64,000 nt of DNA. Source: Strigamia acuminata. Its lineage: Eukaryota; Arthropoda; Chilopoda; Geophilomorpha; Linotaeniidae. Shown piece after piece: positions 21,525 through 33,385 of this stretch. Under the pieces are notes generated by a model. It saw nothing but the letters and a program-made list of their open reading frames with translations, was not told the origin of the DNA and searched no databases. The translations under genes and the position numbers were made by a program. The stretch lies in contig OX442320.1 of the NCBI GenBank assembly GCA_949358305.1, forward strand, positions 1,552,501-1,616,500. The letters run 5' to 3'. The first letter of the stretch is position 1. Each line of letters starts with the position of its first letter.

Positions 21525-22841
21525 TTGGTTGAGAACTGAATAAAATACACTGATTACATTGGTTCCTGAGGAACCGCACATGCGCAGTGCCCGTTATGGC
21601 ACACGCCAAGCCGATAGCGGCGAAATACAAAAACAAAAGAAACTCCGTTGTCATAGCAACGGAGGAAACGAAATCACAGCAAAGTTGTAGTTACATAAAA
21701 ACTGCACGAAAAAAGGATTGTGATATACTAAAATGACCACAAGAATACCAGGAATATTTAATATAATCACAACAATAAGATCTGAAAAGTAAAACAATGC
21801 AAACGGAGCGAAAACAATGATCGTCAAGCAGACGATCGAGACAGCCAATCAGCGTCAAGCAAAATGATGCAATCAAAACATTTGAATTCCGAACGGAATA
21901 AAAATGCAAAAAATAGCAAAGAATACAGGTGAAAATACTTCGAAATGAAATAATAAATAAGAATAATAGTATAATAAATTCAAAGCAAACGATTACATCA
22001 TCAAAATTGCCGATAAATCAACATGGCGCCCAACGGTCACCGAATCGGCGGCAAAACAACACAGTTTGAAAATACAAGTTTAAGATTTGAATAAAAACAC
22101 CTGACAATGTTGAAATAAATATAGGAAATATTATTTCCTGAACAAAATCACACTATTTAATCAAAACTACACTGAAATGGATCGTAACACGAACGAAACG
22201 AACATCGTCGGCCGCGCCCATATGGTGGCCGACGACGAACGTTCGTAACGTCGAAACGAAAACTCAATGACAAAATCTGAGCACACCAAACGAAAGAGCA
22301 CACCGAAATTAGTACAAAACAATACTAAAACACAACAAAACTATCTTTAAAAAGTGAAAACGAAACGTTAGAAGTTCTGAAATAACAAGACTAGGAATTG
22401 AAAAATGACGTCACGCGTATAGCGTAACTGTGCTGCATTTCGACGAATGCACTCAAAAATGCCGTACAACAAGAAAAATGCATTAGAATTGATAAAATAA
22501 AACAAAATACGTAATAAAATACCGAAAATATGTGACAATAAATTGAATTATCCCATTTCACAACACTAAAACACTAAATAACACTGAAAAAGTTTAATAA
22601 GGCACAAAATGATTTAATATGAAAAATCCTCAAAAGAAATTCAAACACATTAAATGCAAAATTTTCACAATAGTAAAAAAATCCTGAAAAACACACAACA
22701 TTAGTTTAATTGGAAATAAAACACTGAACAAAATTGCAATATAGCAGTAACTATTAATTCCACTCTGATTGCAACAACTTTGGTTGCAACAGAGAATTGC
22801 CGGCGAGAGAGAGAGAACACACAAAATGAGCTAGAAAACAG

Positions 22842-25800
22842 TCAATCTAACTCCAAGATTCTAATATGTTTCACAGAGCGTCTTAGCTCTTTACCATCTG
22901 GAAGTACTACACTCACAATGCGAATTAATCCGTCATCACCAGGAAAAATTTGTTTTATCCTGGCTAGAGGCCAAAAGTATGGGTTTGTTCCCATTTTCTC
23001 TAGAAGAACAATCTGGTCCACTTTGGGGTTCTGAAACGACTTATCTCCTTTAATCTCATAAAAATTTCGTAGCTGCATCAGGTAACTCTTTTTCCATACA
23101 CTCCAAAAATCCCAAAGGAATTGTCTTCTTTTCTTGTCTAGTTTCTTAAGATCACTTTTCTTGATAGCGTTCAAGGACTTATTTATCATGTACTTGGGCA
23201 TTCCTCCCGTGAGGAAATTCTCAGGTGAGAGGATTCTGCCGCCATTGATGTTTTCATGTACGTACGACAAAGGTCGTGAATTAATAACAGAACTGACTTC
23301 CAAAACTAGAGTCTGAAGAGTTTCCAAGTCCACTGTATGTCGAAGTAAAACTTTTCGTAATTTGTCTTTGACAGATCTCACTAATCTTTCCCACGCTCCT
23401 CCCATCCAGGGTGAGAGTGGTGGGATAAAAGTCCATATTATTCTTTTCTCGGAAAGAAATGTTTTGATGTCGATGTGACCAATCAATTTTTCCCATGACT
23501 GGATTTGTGTACTACCCTTTTCAAATGTTTTGCTGTTGTCGGAAAATACTTTTGCTGGACAACCGTAGCGAGCACAAAATCTTCTGAATGCCAATAAGAA
23601 TTTTTCTGTGGTCAAATCTTCGGAAACTTCAAGATGTAAGCTTCTCGTGACCATACAAGTGAATAATAAAATGTAGGTTTTCTTCAGTTTTTTCTTGTCT
23701 TTTCCAACGAAAATAGGTCCTAAGTGATCAATTCCCGTGTGTTGGAAAGGAGCTGATGGTGTTATTCTTTCCTTTGGTAATTCTCCAGTAGAAGGATTAT
23801 TTCTTGCGAGTTTCGTCCTTCTGCAAATTGCACATTCTCTTATGACAGTCTGAACGGTTCTGCGTCCTCTGAGAATCCAAAATTTTTCACGAACTCGGTA
23901 TAACGTCTCGCTCAAATCTCCATGCATGAGATCGAGGTGAGTCTTGCGAATTATTAGTCTGGCTACCCAGCTTTCATTATGCAATAAAATCGGGTATTTT
24001 TCATCAAATGAGAGCAAAGACAATTTTAGTCTGCTGCGCAAACGCAAAAGTCCATCTTCATCGAGAAAATATTCAAAATTTTTCAAGGGGGAAGTTCTTC
24101 CTATTTCAGTCTTGTTTTCCACTGCTTCAATCTCTTTTCGGAAATAGATTCTTTGTGAAAGCTGCAGAATCCGAATTTGGCTGTATTCCATTTCGCTTTG
24201 AGCGAGATCTTCGCCGCAAAAACGATGAGATTTCCAGCGCATCATGAATGAAAATACTCGGACTAAACGGTTGAAACTTCTAAACCTCCTGAAAAACTTG
24301 CTTAAAAATGTCTCTTTTATTTGAATACTCAAAACTACTATTTTTCTTTCTTCTTCGGGTAATTGTTCTTGTACTATTTCTTTCTTTTCAATAGTAGAAA
24401 CTTCCACGCCATTCCACCAAAGTTTATTGGCCATTAATGTTTTTGAGTTGTGTGGACGGGTCAATAGGTCAGCTGGGTTGAATTCGGTTGGCACATGAGA
24501 CCATTGCTCAGGCTTGGAAAAGGAAATAATTTCCTGAACACGGTTCGAGACATACGGCTTCCAAACGTTTTTGTCAGAATTAATCCAGGCGAGTGTGATA
24601 GTGGAGTCCGAGTAGTAACGAACTTCAGTGACAGGGTATCCAGGAAGAAAGTTCTCGAGCAGATATTTTGTCATTCTGACTCCAACCACTGCTGCTGTTA
24701 ATTCGAGTCGAGGAAGAGTTACTTTTTTGGCTGGCGCAATACGGCATTTACTTAACAACAATGTTCTTTTGCCCTCCACGTTGACGACAAAAATCGTGCA
24801 GCCAAATGCTTTTGTGCTGGCGTCACAAAAAACTTCTAGGATTATGTCCTGACCTGAATAAGTATTTAACCAACGTTGAACTTTTAGTTCCTTGAGTTGT
24901 TGGATGTCGGAATTCCATTCTTCAATTTCTTTTTTCTCTGAATCAAGAATCTTTTCATCCCATTTTTTCGTCCGAGCCCAGATCGCTTGAATGAGCAATT
25001 TCATTTGAAGAATCACAGGAGCCAAGAGTCCCATGGGATCGAAAATTGATGCTAAAAATGAGACAACTTCTCGCTTCGTAATCGGAATTTTTTCAATTTT
25101 CGGTATTTTAAGCATTATCATGTCCTTTTCTGTGTCCCAAAGTATGCCGAGCATTTTAATGATTCCAAGACTAGAAAACTCCTCGCCCCGCATGTGGAAT
25201 CCCTCTTTTTTCAAGTTGTCGAAGACGTCTTTACTGCAAGTCGCCCACTTCACAAGGGGAAGTTTACCGCTGTCTAAAATCATTTTTAACCTCTCGCAAT
25301 GTGTCGTCGTGTCGGCTGGAAAATCTCCTCCAGATGTTAAGTCATCCATGAAAATTCCATCATCTAGCGCATCAACTTCTTTGGCGTGTGTTTTCTCGAA
25401 TTGTTTTGCATGTTTTCGAATGGTTGCACATAGGAGGAATGGTGAGGAAATAACACCAAAGGGCACGACGATCATTCTCAGGATCATAATGTGATTCCAT
25501 AGGTTTTGCCACGAATAAGGCTGTTTAAAATAATCACGAGCCACCCACAGAAAGCGTAGAAAGTTTCTTTGAGTTGGGTTGATCATAACTTGAAGGAATG
25601 CTTGTTTAATATCTGCTATTATCGGGATGCAATAGAGACGGAATCTCACAATAACAAGAATTAAGTCAGGATTGAGGGAAGGTCCCGGAAATAAACAGTC
25701 ATTGAGTGAAAGTTTTCCCTTCTTGGATGAAGACGCGTTGAACACTATTCTAAATTTGGAAGTATCTCGATCCTCTTTTATGACGGGATGGTGAGGTATA

Positions 25801-27387
25801 TTATATATCCCCTTCTTGAGAAAACGTTCCTCCTTTGGGACTTCTTCCGCGTGATTTTCCTCGATGTACTGCCACATCGAGTCGTCGTAACGTTTTTTAT
25901 AGTCCTCATTTGCATCTATTCTTTTCAGCGTATTTGCAAGTTGATTCATCGCCAACTCCCAATTCGATTCTAACTCTTTCTCTTGTCCATTGAAGGGGAG
26001 CATCACTTCATAGCGTCCATCCTCCAAACGTTTTGTCGTGGATTCGAATCGGTCTCGAATAAAGTCGGAATCCTTCTCTCCCGAATCTATACCGATTGCC
26101 TCCAAATTCCAGAGTTTGTCCAATTTTTCATTTATATCAACGTTGCAAGTGTTGCAACACGTGGTTAAGTCGGCTTCATCATCAAACAAATCGATGTTTC
26201 CAGCTGCACCGGTGAGAACCCAGCCAAATAAAGTGTTTATAAGGCCCAAATCCTCGTTGATTTTCTTCTTGCCGTCCTTTAGAATTTTCCACCAAACATC
26301 CACTCCTAATAAAATGTCAATTTGGGATGTTTTGGCGGGCAATTCTTCAGCCAACTCAAGATTTAATCCTTTCACTTTTTCTATTACCGTGGAGTTTAGA
26401 ATTCCTTGCACTTTTGGTAGGTTTTCGACCGATAGCATTGTCATTTTGATTTCTTGCGTGTCATTTCTGCTTTTCAAAGTAACGTTAAAAACGTCATAAT
26501 CCGTTGAAGCAGGAGTAGAATCATTGAAGCGTTGTGTCGTGGCCGAAATGCTGCCGCACTTTTTCAACTTGATTCTGTTTATCAACTCAGTTGTTATGAA
26601 AGATCGGTGGCTGCCTGGATCTATCATTCCTCGGATGTTGTGGGATCCTCCATTTTTGGTTTTGAGGTTCGCAGTGAATATCATTAATTGAAGAGTCGCG
26701 GAGATCGCGCACGAGACGTGTGTTGTCACTTGTGGCTCCTTGGGCTTCTCGACAACGCTTGATGAATTCTTTGCATCCGACTTCTTGCAAATGGTGGAGT
26801 GATGTCTTCCACCACAATGTTTGCAGGAAAACTTCACTTTACAGTCCCCGACGCGATGGCCAGTTCTGAAACAATTGAAGCAAAGCCTGTTTTTCTTGAT
26901 CAATTCGATTTTTGCGTTGATCTCAATTTCTTTTTTGCAGGAACCATTAAGGTGATCCTCTTCGCAAAAAATGCACTTGATACTCTTCGTATTAGCAGGT
27001 TTGCTCTCTTGTTTTGTTTCCTGCTTGACTTTGGCACTGGTTGATTGCTTGGAATCCTGTGTCGCAGCGCAAGTCGTCATGGAACCTTTTTGCTTGCTTT
27101 TTTCGGCTTCAGTTTTTTCCTTCTTCACTTTTTCAGAATGAGATGAATTGTCAGTTCTTTCCGCCATAGCTACTTCTTTCAAGAAAAAGTCAAGTAGTGT
27201 CATAATGTTCTTGTTTTGAATTCCATGCACCTGATAAAAACGCAATGCCATCTGAGTTGGAAATTTGCTGATGATATCCGGCATGAGAAAAGCACCTGAA
27301 GTTTGTATTGGTATTTTCAACTGCTCAAGGAGTCTGACGGTGGAAGAAATTTTGGTTAAATTTGTTCTTAACGCTTTAGTTGGATAG
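22842..27387 (-). CDS. pol: BEL-2 Gag-Pol polyprotein (5' part cut off)
   Basis: Single open frame of about 1,510 codons from the Gypsy-2 insertion at 27387 to the stop at 22842. Counting from the first Met-labelled residue at 27320: three zinc knuckles at 116-128, 147-160 and 166-178; protease MIDPGS at 232-237; RT Asp 570 (ADIKQAFLQV) and FMDD at 657-660; RNase H around FCDASTKAFG; integrase with an HHCC site ending CAICRR, then GIDHLG, FSDNSKTF and WMGGAWERL carrying the DDE residues; and a C-terminal DUF5641-type domain (DGKELRRSVKHIRIL). This order and DUF5641 are typical of BEL/Pao. No internal stop is seen, so pol is intact, but the gag N-terminus and 5' LTR are missing from the window. 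Highly similar to BEL-1 where they overlap. Confidence 0.93.
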
Positions 27388-27857
27388 TGTTACGTGGCCA
27401 ACTGGCCAATAATGACCACGTAACTTATAACTGTTTTGATAAACATCATTTAATAACTAAGAGTGAAATGAACAGGAGTCAGAGTTTAGGTTGAAATATA
27501 AACTATGTTCTTTTATTCCTTAATTACAAATCATAAACTTAATTGAAATCATAAAACTAAACCTAAAACCAAAGTAAACATTAAGACTAAAGACATGAAT
27601 AACACCTTCTCTCTTATTTGTAAACTAATCATGCCATATACTGGCTGAAACATTAATCATTAGAAGTCCTGGGAAGACTGAGGTCTAAGAGTCAAAGTGG
27701 CTCTTTTATACCCAAGTCACCCCCCTGAGTTAGTTCTAATTGACTCGCCCGTGATGTCACCATCACGTACGCAGTCTAGTGATAGATTTTGACAACTCTA
27801 ATAACATTTGTGCTGGTTTGAGACGGTCGGCAGACGACGCGACTCAACCGCATGACA
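27388..27857 (-). repeat. Gypsy-2 3' LTR
   Basis: 470 bp, plus-strand start TGTTACGTGG and end CGCATGACA. Border inferred from TG...CA ends, a minus-strand purine tract (AATTAAAGGAGGGAGT) directly adjoining at 27858, and the BEL-2 frame ending at 27387. A TATAAAAG box lies at 27703-27710 on the minus strand. No second copy is present in the window. Confidence 0.75.
27703..27710 (-). promoter_or_regulatory. TATA box in the Gypsy-2 LTR
   Basis: Minus-strand TATAAAAG about 150 bp into the LTR, a usual position for an LTR core promoter. Confidence 0.5.
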
Positions 27858-28649
27858 ACTCCCTCCTTTAATTTTTTGGTCTCCAAAAACCAAACCAATC
27901 AAAATTTAGACTACCCCACGTGTTATTCATTCTAATAATCTCTATTTTAACATTAAATTACGAGTCATTCCCATGTGTTATTCATATCTTCATGTCATTT
28001 AGTCATAAATAAAATTTACAAAAGAAAATTTCAATGTCAATCAATATATTTCAATGCCACACTAATTATTCATAATAACACTTTTTGGATTTTCTCATCT
28101 ACATTATATTACTTTTTTTTTTTCGTTTTCAACATTTTCTATACAAAATTACACATTTTTAAGTAAAATACACAAAAAAAACAAAACAAAATTAAATTAC
28201 AATTTAAAATTTACACCGGAGGTTTAAGTTTTTCGGTCTCCTCCTTGAATGGCTCCAATGCCTTTTGGGCCAGTTCATATAGGATGCGATGTCTGAGATG
28301 AATCGGGTGCGCGTGACGCATCCAATCACGATCAATTATATATCTCAAGTTGATTCCAGTTGAATTCCAACTTAATATCCAATCTGTCTATTGTAGCTAT
28401 TGTTCAAATTATTAAGTCTAAACTTATTAAATATTCGATGTGAAAATTTCCTAAGTTAATAATTTCAGTGCAGTTTCAAATAATCACGTTGACTTCGTCT
28501 CAAATTCTCCGCATTATCAGATTTTAATTTAATTATTCCACAACAATACCTACTTTCACACGAAAACTCGTTGAAATAAAGTTTGTTAAGACTTAAATCA
28601 GGCTTTGTCTCAGGTCGCTACAATTTACTTGTGCTTTCTTTGACAAAAC
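27858..28649 (-). other. Gypsy-2 3' non-coding region
   Basis: About 790 bp between the pol stop and the LTR, ending in the polypurine tract at 27858-27873. AT-rich; no gene seen and no counterpart of the Gypsy-3 protease ORF. Confidence 0.55.
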
Positions 28650-31600
28650 CTAATAAAATGTGGTGTAATCACGTCGATTCTGCTTTCGTAGGCGGCGTGA
28701 CCGGAAACTGCCAATTTCAGGTGGTCGCGCATGCGCGTCGTTGTCAACCGCACTTGCGACACCTGGTGACGGTTTCGGTAGTTGATTTTTCTCAGTTTTC
28801 GTCACAAGTTCGTTTTCGAATAGCCCTCGTAACGATATTTGGTCATCATCGTCAATGAAACGTTCCGTTGCTGCGGAAACAGGTCTGTTTGACGAATTTT
28901 CGTTATTTTTCGTGACTATTTCATTCTGTTTGTCTGTTTCTGTCAAATCTTCGGCAAATGTAACCTTTTTAGATGTTAAAGGTTTCATGATGTCATCTGA
29001 GATTTCTTCTCTTGCCTTGTATGGTTTTAATCGCTCTATGTTTACAATATCCATTTTCTTACCTGACGAACTTCGAATTTCGTAATCATTTGGCGCTGTT
29101 CTTCGCACTATCTCATATGGACCAGAGAATTGTGGCAGTAGTTTCTCGCTCAAACCAACCTTTCTATTTGGTGTTTTCAAATATACTAGCTCTCCTAGAT
29201 CGAATTCCACATGTACTCTGTCCAAATCAAAGCGTTTCTTGCTTTTTTCACCTTGTTCTTGTATCCGTTCATTAGAAATTCTCCTTGCTTCCCTGATAAA
29301 TCTGGAAGTACGCAAAGTGAATTCTTTTCGAGGAAGGTTTAAGTTGACATCCACGTTGAGATCAGCTTCATAGCCTCGCATTAAATAATAAGGGGAATAA
29401 CCGGTTGTTTCATGGACTCCAGTATTATAAGAGAAAAGAAGAAATGGCAAAAATTCATCCCAATCCGTGTGATCTTTATTTACATAATTCTGCAACATTT
29501 TTGCTAATGTTGCATTAAATCTTTCCGTGAGCCCATTTGTTCTTGGATGGTATCCGGAAGTGCTCTTGTGGACGGATTTGAATAATGCAGATATCTCCTT
29601 AATCATCTCATTTCTGTATTCTGTTGCCTTATCACTCAAAATCTCTCGTGGGCTTCCTTCTTTCACCATGACTTCATAAACAAGTGCTTTCGCCGCTTCA
29701 AGAGCTGTGCAAGCTGGTGCTGCTCTAGCTATTGCAGTGCGTGACAAATAATCCGTAATAATGAAAACATACTTGTTTCCTGTATCAGATGTTGGAAAAC
29801 TTCCTAATGTGTCTATGGCGACTCTTTCAAACGGTCTCGACACTGTCGACCACGGTTGCATCAATCCTTTTGGTGGCGTTGTCATAGTTTTTGCACTTGC
29901 ACACGATGAACATGAGAGTACGTGATTCCTCACGTCCCTATAGATCTTAGGCCAGAAGAATCTTGTTCTTATTCTCTTCCACGTTTTGTTAAGGCCTAAA
30001 TGAGCTCCTGTAAGACCGTCATGCATTTCAACTAATACGCACCTGCGTAAATGCTGCGGAACATACAACAATTCTTCCGTGTTTAAGGAATCAAATTTCT
30101 TCTTCTTAAACAATGTGTCGCCTTGAAGTACGAATTGCTTTAGCGTTCGTCTTCTGTTGCGCGGAAGTTGCTCATTTTTCTGCAAGGTTGTGATGATTTC
30201 CAAAATCTTCTGATCTTTGCGCTGCTCAGCAGGCAAATTGAGATTCTCGAGAGCTAATGAAGGCATTTCTATGATTTCTTCTCCACCAACCTCTTCTGGA
30301 ATTCTACTTAATGCATCGGCATCTGTGTGTTTCTTGCCCGACTTATGCAGTACATCATAATCGTAATCAACCAATTGCAGACTCCATCGTGCTAACCTAC
30401 CATTTGGATTCTTGACGCTTTTCAGCCATTGCAGGGCTGAATGGTCCGTGATGATGGTAAACTTCTTCCCGTACAAGTAAGGTCGATACTTCTCTATGCC
30501 AAACAATATGGCGAGACATTCTCTTTCCGTCGCGGTATAGTTTTGTTCGGCTTGGCTCAGCAACCTACTTGCATAACATATAACGTGCTCCTGATTGTTG
30601 ATCTTCTGCTTCAGGATAGCTCCCAGACCGTAAGCACTAGCGTCCGTCGATATTATAAATGGCTGTGCGAAATTGGGGTGAGCCAGCACAGGTACCGTTA
30701 CCAAAGCTGTTCTTAGTCGCTTAAATGCTTTTTCATGAGGCGGTCCCCAGTCGAATTTCTCGTCTTTCTTCGTAAGGTTGACCAAGGGTTTGGAAATATC
30801 AGCAAATCCTAAAATGAATTTTCTATAATATGAACACAAACCCAAAAATCCCCTTAATTGCTTGACATTTCGTGGCACCGGAAACTTTGCCACTGACTCG
30901 AGATTTCGTGGATCTGGTGAAATGCCTCCTGAATCAATCACATGTCCGAGATACCGGATGGTATTGGTCCCGAAAGTACATTTACTTAGCTTCACCTTCA
31001 AGTTCGCAATTCGCAGTTTTTCGAAAACTGAGTCCAAGTCTTGTAAATGTTGCTCAAATGTTTTAGAAAAAATTATAAGGTCGTCAAGATAGGCTATACA
31101 GACCTTTCCAAGAAGGTTGCCCAATACTTTATTCATCAATTTTTGAAACGCGGCCGGGCTATTACATAACCCCATTCCGAGGACATTAAATTCATAGTGT
31201 CCGGTTGAAGTGGTGAACGCTGTCTTTTCTCGGTCTTGTTCATTTATTTCAACTTGATGGTATCCTTGGATCAAATCCATCATCGAGAAAAACTGGGCCC
31301 CTGCCAATTGATCTAAGGTGTCATCTATCCTTGGCAGTGGGTACACCATTTTCTTTGTAATCGCGTTCAACCTCCTCCAATCAACACAAAACCTCCATTT
31401 GCCGTCTCTTTTCTTGATGAGCAATACTGGCGCGCTCCAAGGACTTTCCGATTCCCTAATGACTCCTTGTTCTAACAATTTCCTTGTTTCCTCAGCTTCT
31501 ACTTCTTTTTCTGCGATTGATCGTCTATACGGCTGCAAGTGAATAGGATCATGGTCACCTGTATCTATCTTGTGGCTAAAGTTGGTTACTCTTCCTAAAT

Positions 31601-32564
31601 CTGTATCTGAAATGGCAAACCTGTCCTTATTCTTTTGGAGTAGCTGCTTTATCTGCTCTTGTTGACTCTTATTCATCTTATCTTTGGCTATTGAAGAGTC
31701 AAAGTCAAAGCAATGTGCTTGCTTTTCATCCAACCCTCCAATGCCTTTGGCAGTTGAGGAGTTAGAGTCAAAGCAATTTACTTGCTTTTCATCAAATAAC
31801 CCAATTTCAATGATATAATGTGCCTTACCAATCGCAGACTTCTCCTGTAGAAATATGGACTTTGATGTTGGATTTGCCACTCGAATTACGCCTTTGCCGT
31901 TCTCAAATCTCGTCAATGTCTTGCAACAGAGAATTCCAAACCTATCGATTACATTACCTAAAGGTTCCAAAAACATTTCTGTTGTTAAAGCTTTACTTAA
32001 ATTAACTGGAACTACGCATTCGTGCATTGGTGGAATTGCTATATTTTTTGTCACTCTTGCTACATAATTCTGATCCACATATGTCTTATTCATCGGGAAA
32101 ACTGCTTCTACTCCACTATTTCGGCCCACAAAGATTTTTTGTAAGTCATAATCGACAACACATCTCGCAAATGTCATAAATGGGTCACCCAATAAAAGCT
32201 GGTAATTGAAATCCTTAACTATTAAAACTTCAACTGCATACTGCAATTGTCCTATGTGAATGTTCAAATTTATCTTGCCCACTGGAGTTATTAAGTCATT
32301 ACCTATTCCTCGCAATCTAATGTTTGGCGTAGGCGTGTAATTCAACTGCAAAGCTTCTGCTATTTCTTCACTCAAAAGGTTACTTTTTGCTCCAGTGTCC
32401 ATGACTGCCTTTATTTCCAAATTTTTTACAATTACTGGGATTTCCAACAATGACTCCGAAATTTTTACGTCGATTATAGTGATGTTATCCTTTTTCCATC
32501 TTCTCTTCTTCTTCTTACTTCTATTTGGATGGTAACAATTTCTCTGTGGCCGTTCAGCTAGTTT
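28650..32564 (-). CDS. pol: Gypsy-2 Pol
   Basis: The frame is open from the end of gag (about 32564) to 28650, roughly 1,300 codons; translation should enter by a -1 shift at GGAAAAC. Domains: retropepsin VMDTGAKSN, RT with MMDLIQGY and YLDD, RNase H TDASAYGLG, integrase zinc site and DDE region. The integrase block reads SDKATEYRN where Gypsy-1 and Gypsy-3 have DRGTEYRN; the acidic residue is kept but R-G became K-A, which may weaken activity. A tandem duplication of about 22 residues (DEKQ.-CFD--SS-AK twice) lies between protease and RT, plus 31675-31800. No internal stop is seen. Close relative of Gypsy-3. Confidence 0.9.
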   Translation of the reverse strand, partial: KLAERPQRNCYHPNRSKKKKRRWKKDNITIIDVKISESLLEIPVIVKNLEIKAVMDTGAKSNLLSEEIAEALQLNYTPTPNIRLRGIGNDLITPVGKINLNIHIGQLQYAVEVLIVKDFNYQLLLGDPFMTFARCVVDYDLQKIFVGRNSGVEAVFPMNKTYVDQNYVARVTKNIAIPPMHECVVPVNLSKALTTEMFLEPLGNVIDRFGILCCKTLTRFENGKGVIRVANPTSKSIFLQEKSAIGKAHYIIEIGLFDEKQVNCFDSNSSTAKGIGGLDEKQAHCFDFDSSIAKDKMNKSQQEQIKQLLQKNKDRFAISDTDLGRVTNFSHKIDTGDHDPIHLQPYRRSIAEKEVEAEETRKLLEQGVIRESESPWSAPVLLIKKRDGKWRFCVDWRRLNAITKKMVYPLPRIDDTLDQLAGAQFFSMMDLIQGYHQVEINEQDREKTAFTTSTGHYEFNVLGMGLCNSPAAFQKLMNKVLGNLLGKVCIAYLDDLIIFSKTFEQHLQDLDSVFEKLRIANLKVKLSKCTFGTNTIRYLGHVIDSGGISPDPRNLESVAKFPVPRNVKQLRGFLGLCSYYRKFILGFADISKPLVNLTKKDEKFDWGPPHEKAFKRLRTALVTVPVLAHPNFAQPFIISTDASAYGLGAILKQKINNQEHVICYASRLLSQAEQNYTATERECLAILFGIEKYRPYLYGKKFTIITDHSALQWLKSVKNPNGRLARWSLQLVDYDYDVLHKSGKKHTDADALSRIPEEVGGEEIIEMPSLALENLNLPAEQRKDQKILEIITTLQKNEQLPRNRRRTLKQFVLQGDTLFKKKKFDSLNTEELLYVPQHLRRCVLVEMHDGLTGAHLGLNKTWKRIRTRFFWPKIYRDVRNHVLSCSSCASAKTMTTPPKGLMQPWSTVSRPFERVAIDTLGSFPTSDTGNKYVFIITDYLSRTAIARAAPACTALEAAKALVYEVMVKEGSPREILSDKATEYRNEMIKEISALFKSVHKSTSGYHPRTNGLTERFNATLAKMLQNYVNKDHTDWDEFLPFLLFSYNTGVHETTGYSPYYLMRGYEADLNVDVNLNLPRKEFTLRTSRFIREARRISNERIQEQGEKSKKRFDLDRVHVEFDLGELVYLKTPNRKVGLSEKLLPQFSGPYEIVRRTAPNDYEIRSSSGKKMDIVNIERLKPYKAREEISDDIMKPLTSKKVTFAEDLTETDKQNEIVTKNNENSSNRPVSAATERFIDDDDQISLRGLFENELVTKTEKNQLPKPSPGVASAVDNDAHARPPEIGSFRSRRLRKQNRRDYTTFY

Positions 32565-32864
32565 TCCGTCTGTTGTTGCGTGTTAACTGTAGGATTAGGA
32601 CCTTCTCTTCTACGTCTTCTTGGTCTTCCTGCATTACCACCTCTATCCTGTTGGTATCTTGGTGGATTATAGAACTCGCAACTAAAATGATGATAACATC
32701 CGCACGAACGAGTATTATTATTATTACTATTGTTGTTATTGTTAGTATTATAATTTTGACTACCACCTCTATTAATACTTCCTTGAAAATTCTTATATTG
32801 AAAATTCTGACCCCTTTGCTTCATTGGTGCATACCACTGGCTTCCTACCCAGGTAGCATTATAT
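32558..32864 (-). pseudogene. gag: Gypsy-2 gag, C-terminal fragment
   Basis: About 100 residues of Gag. The open frame runs upstream to the insertion (TWVGSQWYAPMKQRGQNF matches the Gypsy-3 GEWYIPASQRGQNF region) and ends GAA AAC TAG. It has a Cys/His motif CGCYHHFSC in place of a CCHC knuckle, a poly-Asn stretch and an Arg-rich tail. The N-terminal two thirds are absent: Gypsy-3 is inserted at 32864 and the sequence beyond it is a satellite. Non-functional fragment. Confidence 0.8.
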
Positions 32865-33369
32865 TGTTACGCGGTAGAGCCGTACCGTGTATCGGCTGGC
32901 TCTGCTCGCTCTGTTTAGGCATTTAATACAATGAATTCTCACTAGACGGCGCTGTGCACCTAATAAGATGCACAGACCGTTCAACTTAGTTGATAGGGGG
33001 AATAGGAGTTTACTTAGTGAGTTGATTAAGCCAGAGAGCTCAGATCTCTTTTGAGTCTCAACCTGTTACCTTCACCTACTACTGCCAGCCGGTTGACGGT
33101 CAGGCAGGACTAGGTTTTCTAAACTGAATTGAATTGACAACAGCATCATCCTTATTTAGTTATTTATTTGATTTGAATGAACCATTTATGTGTTTTAGGT
33201 TTAATAAATGAACAAATGTAATAAGAGCTGATGACCGAACATTTACATTAGTAAATGTCCGACTTTGAATAATAAAGCCAATAGGCATTTTACATATAAA
33301 ACCCTGTGTCATTCTTGATTAAATTCATGTCACGTAGGACTAAATCAATCCCCATTTAGCCACGTAACA
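32865..33369 (+). repeat. Gypsy-3 5' LTR
   Basis: 505 bp, copied at 41389-41893. AATAAA near 33270 and a TATAAAA string at 33295-33301 near its 3' end. Confidence 0.95.
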
Positions 33370-33371
33370 AC

Positions 33372-33385
33372 TGGTGGAGATGCGG
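33372..33385 (+). promoter_or_regulatory. Gypsy-3 primer-binding site, tRNA-Ala
   Basis: TGGTGGAGATGCGG, two bases after the LTR. The first 12 bases complement the 3' end of insect-type tRNA-Ala including CCA. Gypsy-1 has the same 14 bases. Confidence 0.7.

Larger units (their letters stand above)
20149..22841 (-). other. BEL-type non-coding region (LTR and UTR remnants)
   Basis: No credible gene in 2.7 kb. By position it must hold the 5' end of BEL-1 (continuing the leader cut at 12695) and the 3' end of BEL-2 (pol stop at 22842). I could not fix LTR borders. Visible structure: a 49-50 bp duplication at 20236-20334, a 306-bp diverged tandem pair at 20913-21524, and a stem-loop with arms 22205-22213 and 22227-22235. 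An untranslated BEL region is the simplest reading. Confidence 0.45.
20149..27387 (-). mobile_element. BEL-2: partial BEL/Pao element
   Basis: The coding part is at 22842-27387. The 3' non-coding part lies somewhere within 20149-22841, so the left border given here is a limit, not a measured end. The right end is truncated at 27387 by the Gypsy-2 LTR, at almost the same gag position where BEL-1 has its nonsense codon. The continuing gag is not found to the right of Gypsy-2. Confidence 0.7.
27388..32864 (-). mobile_element. Gypsy-2: Ty3/gypsy element lacking its 5' part
   Basis: Contains the 3' LTR (27388-27857), pol and the last part of gag. It is interrupted at 32864 by Gypsy-3. The missing gag start and 5' LTR do not reappear after Gypsy-3, where a satellite begins. 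Closely related to Gypsy-3 in Pol but with a different LTR sequence. Inserted into BEL-2 gag. Confidence 0.88.

Noticed and set aside
22205-22235. GC-rich stem-loop as a terminator or small RNA
   Set aside because: Isolated inverted repeat in BEL non-coding DNA, with no promoter or conserved context.
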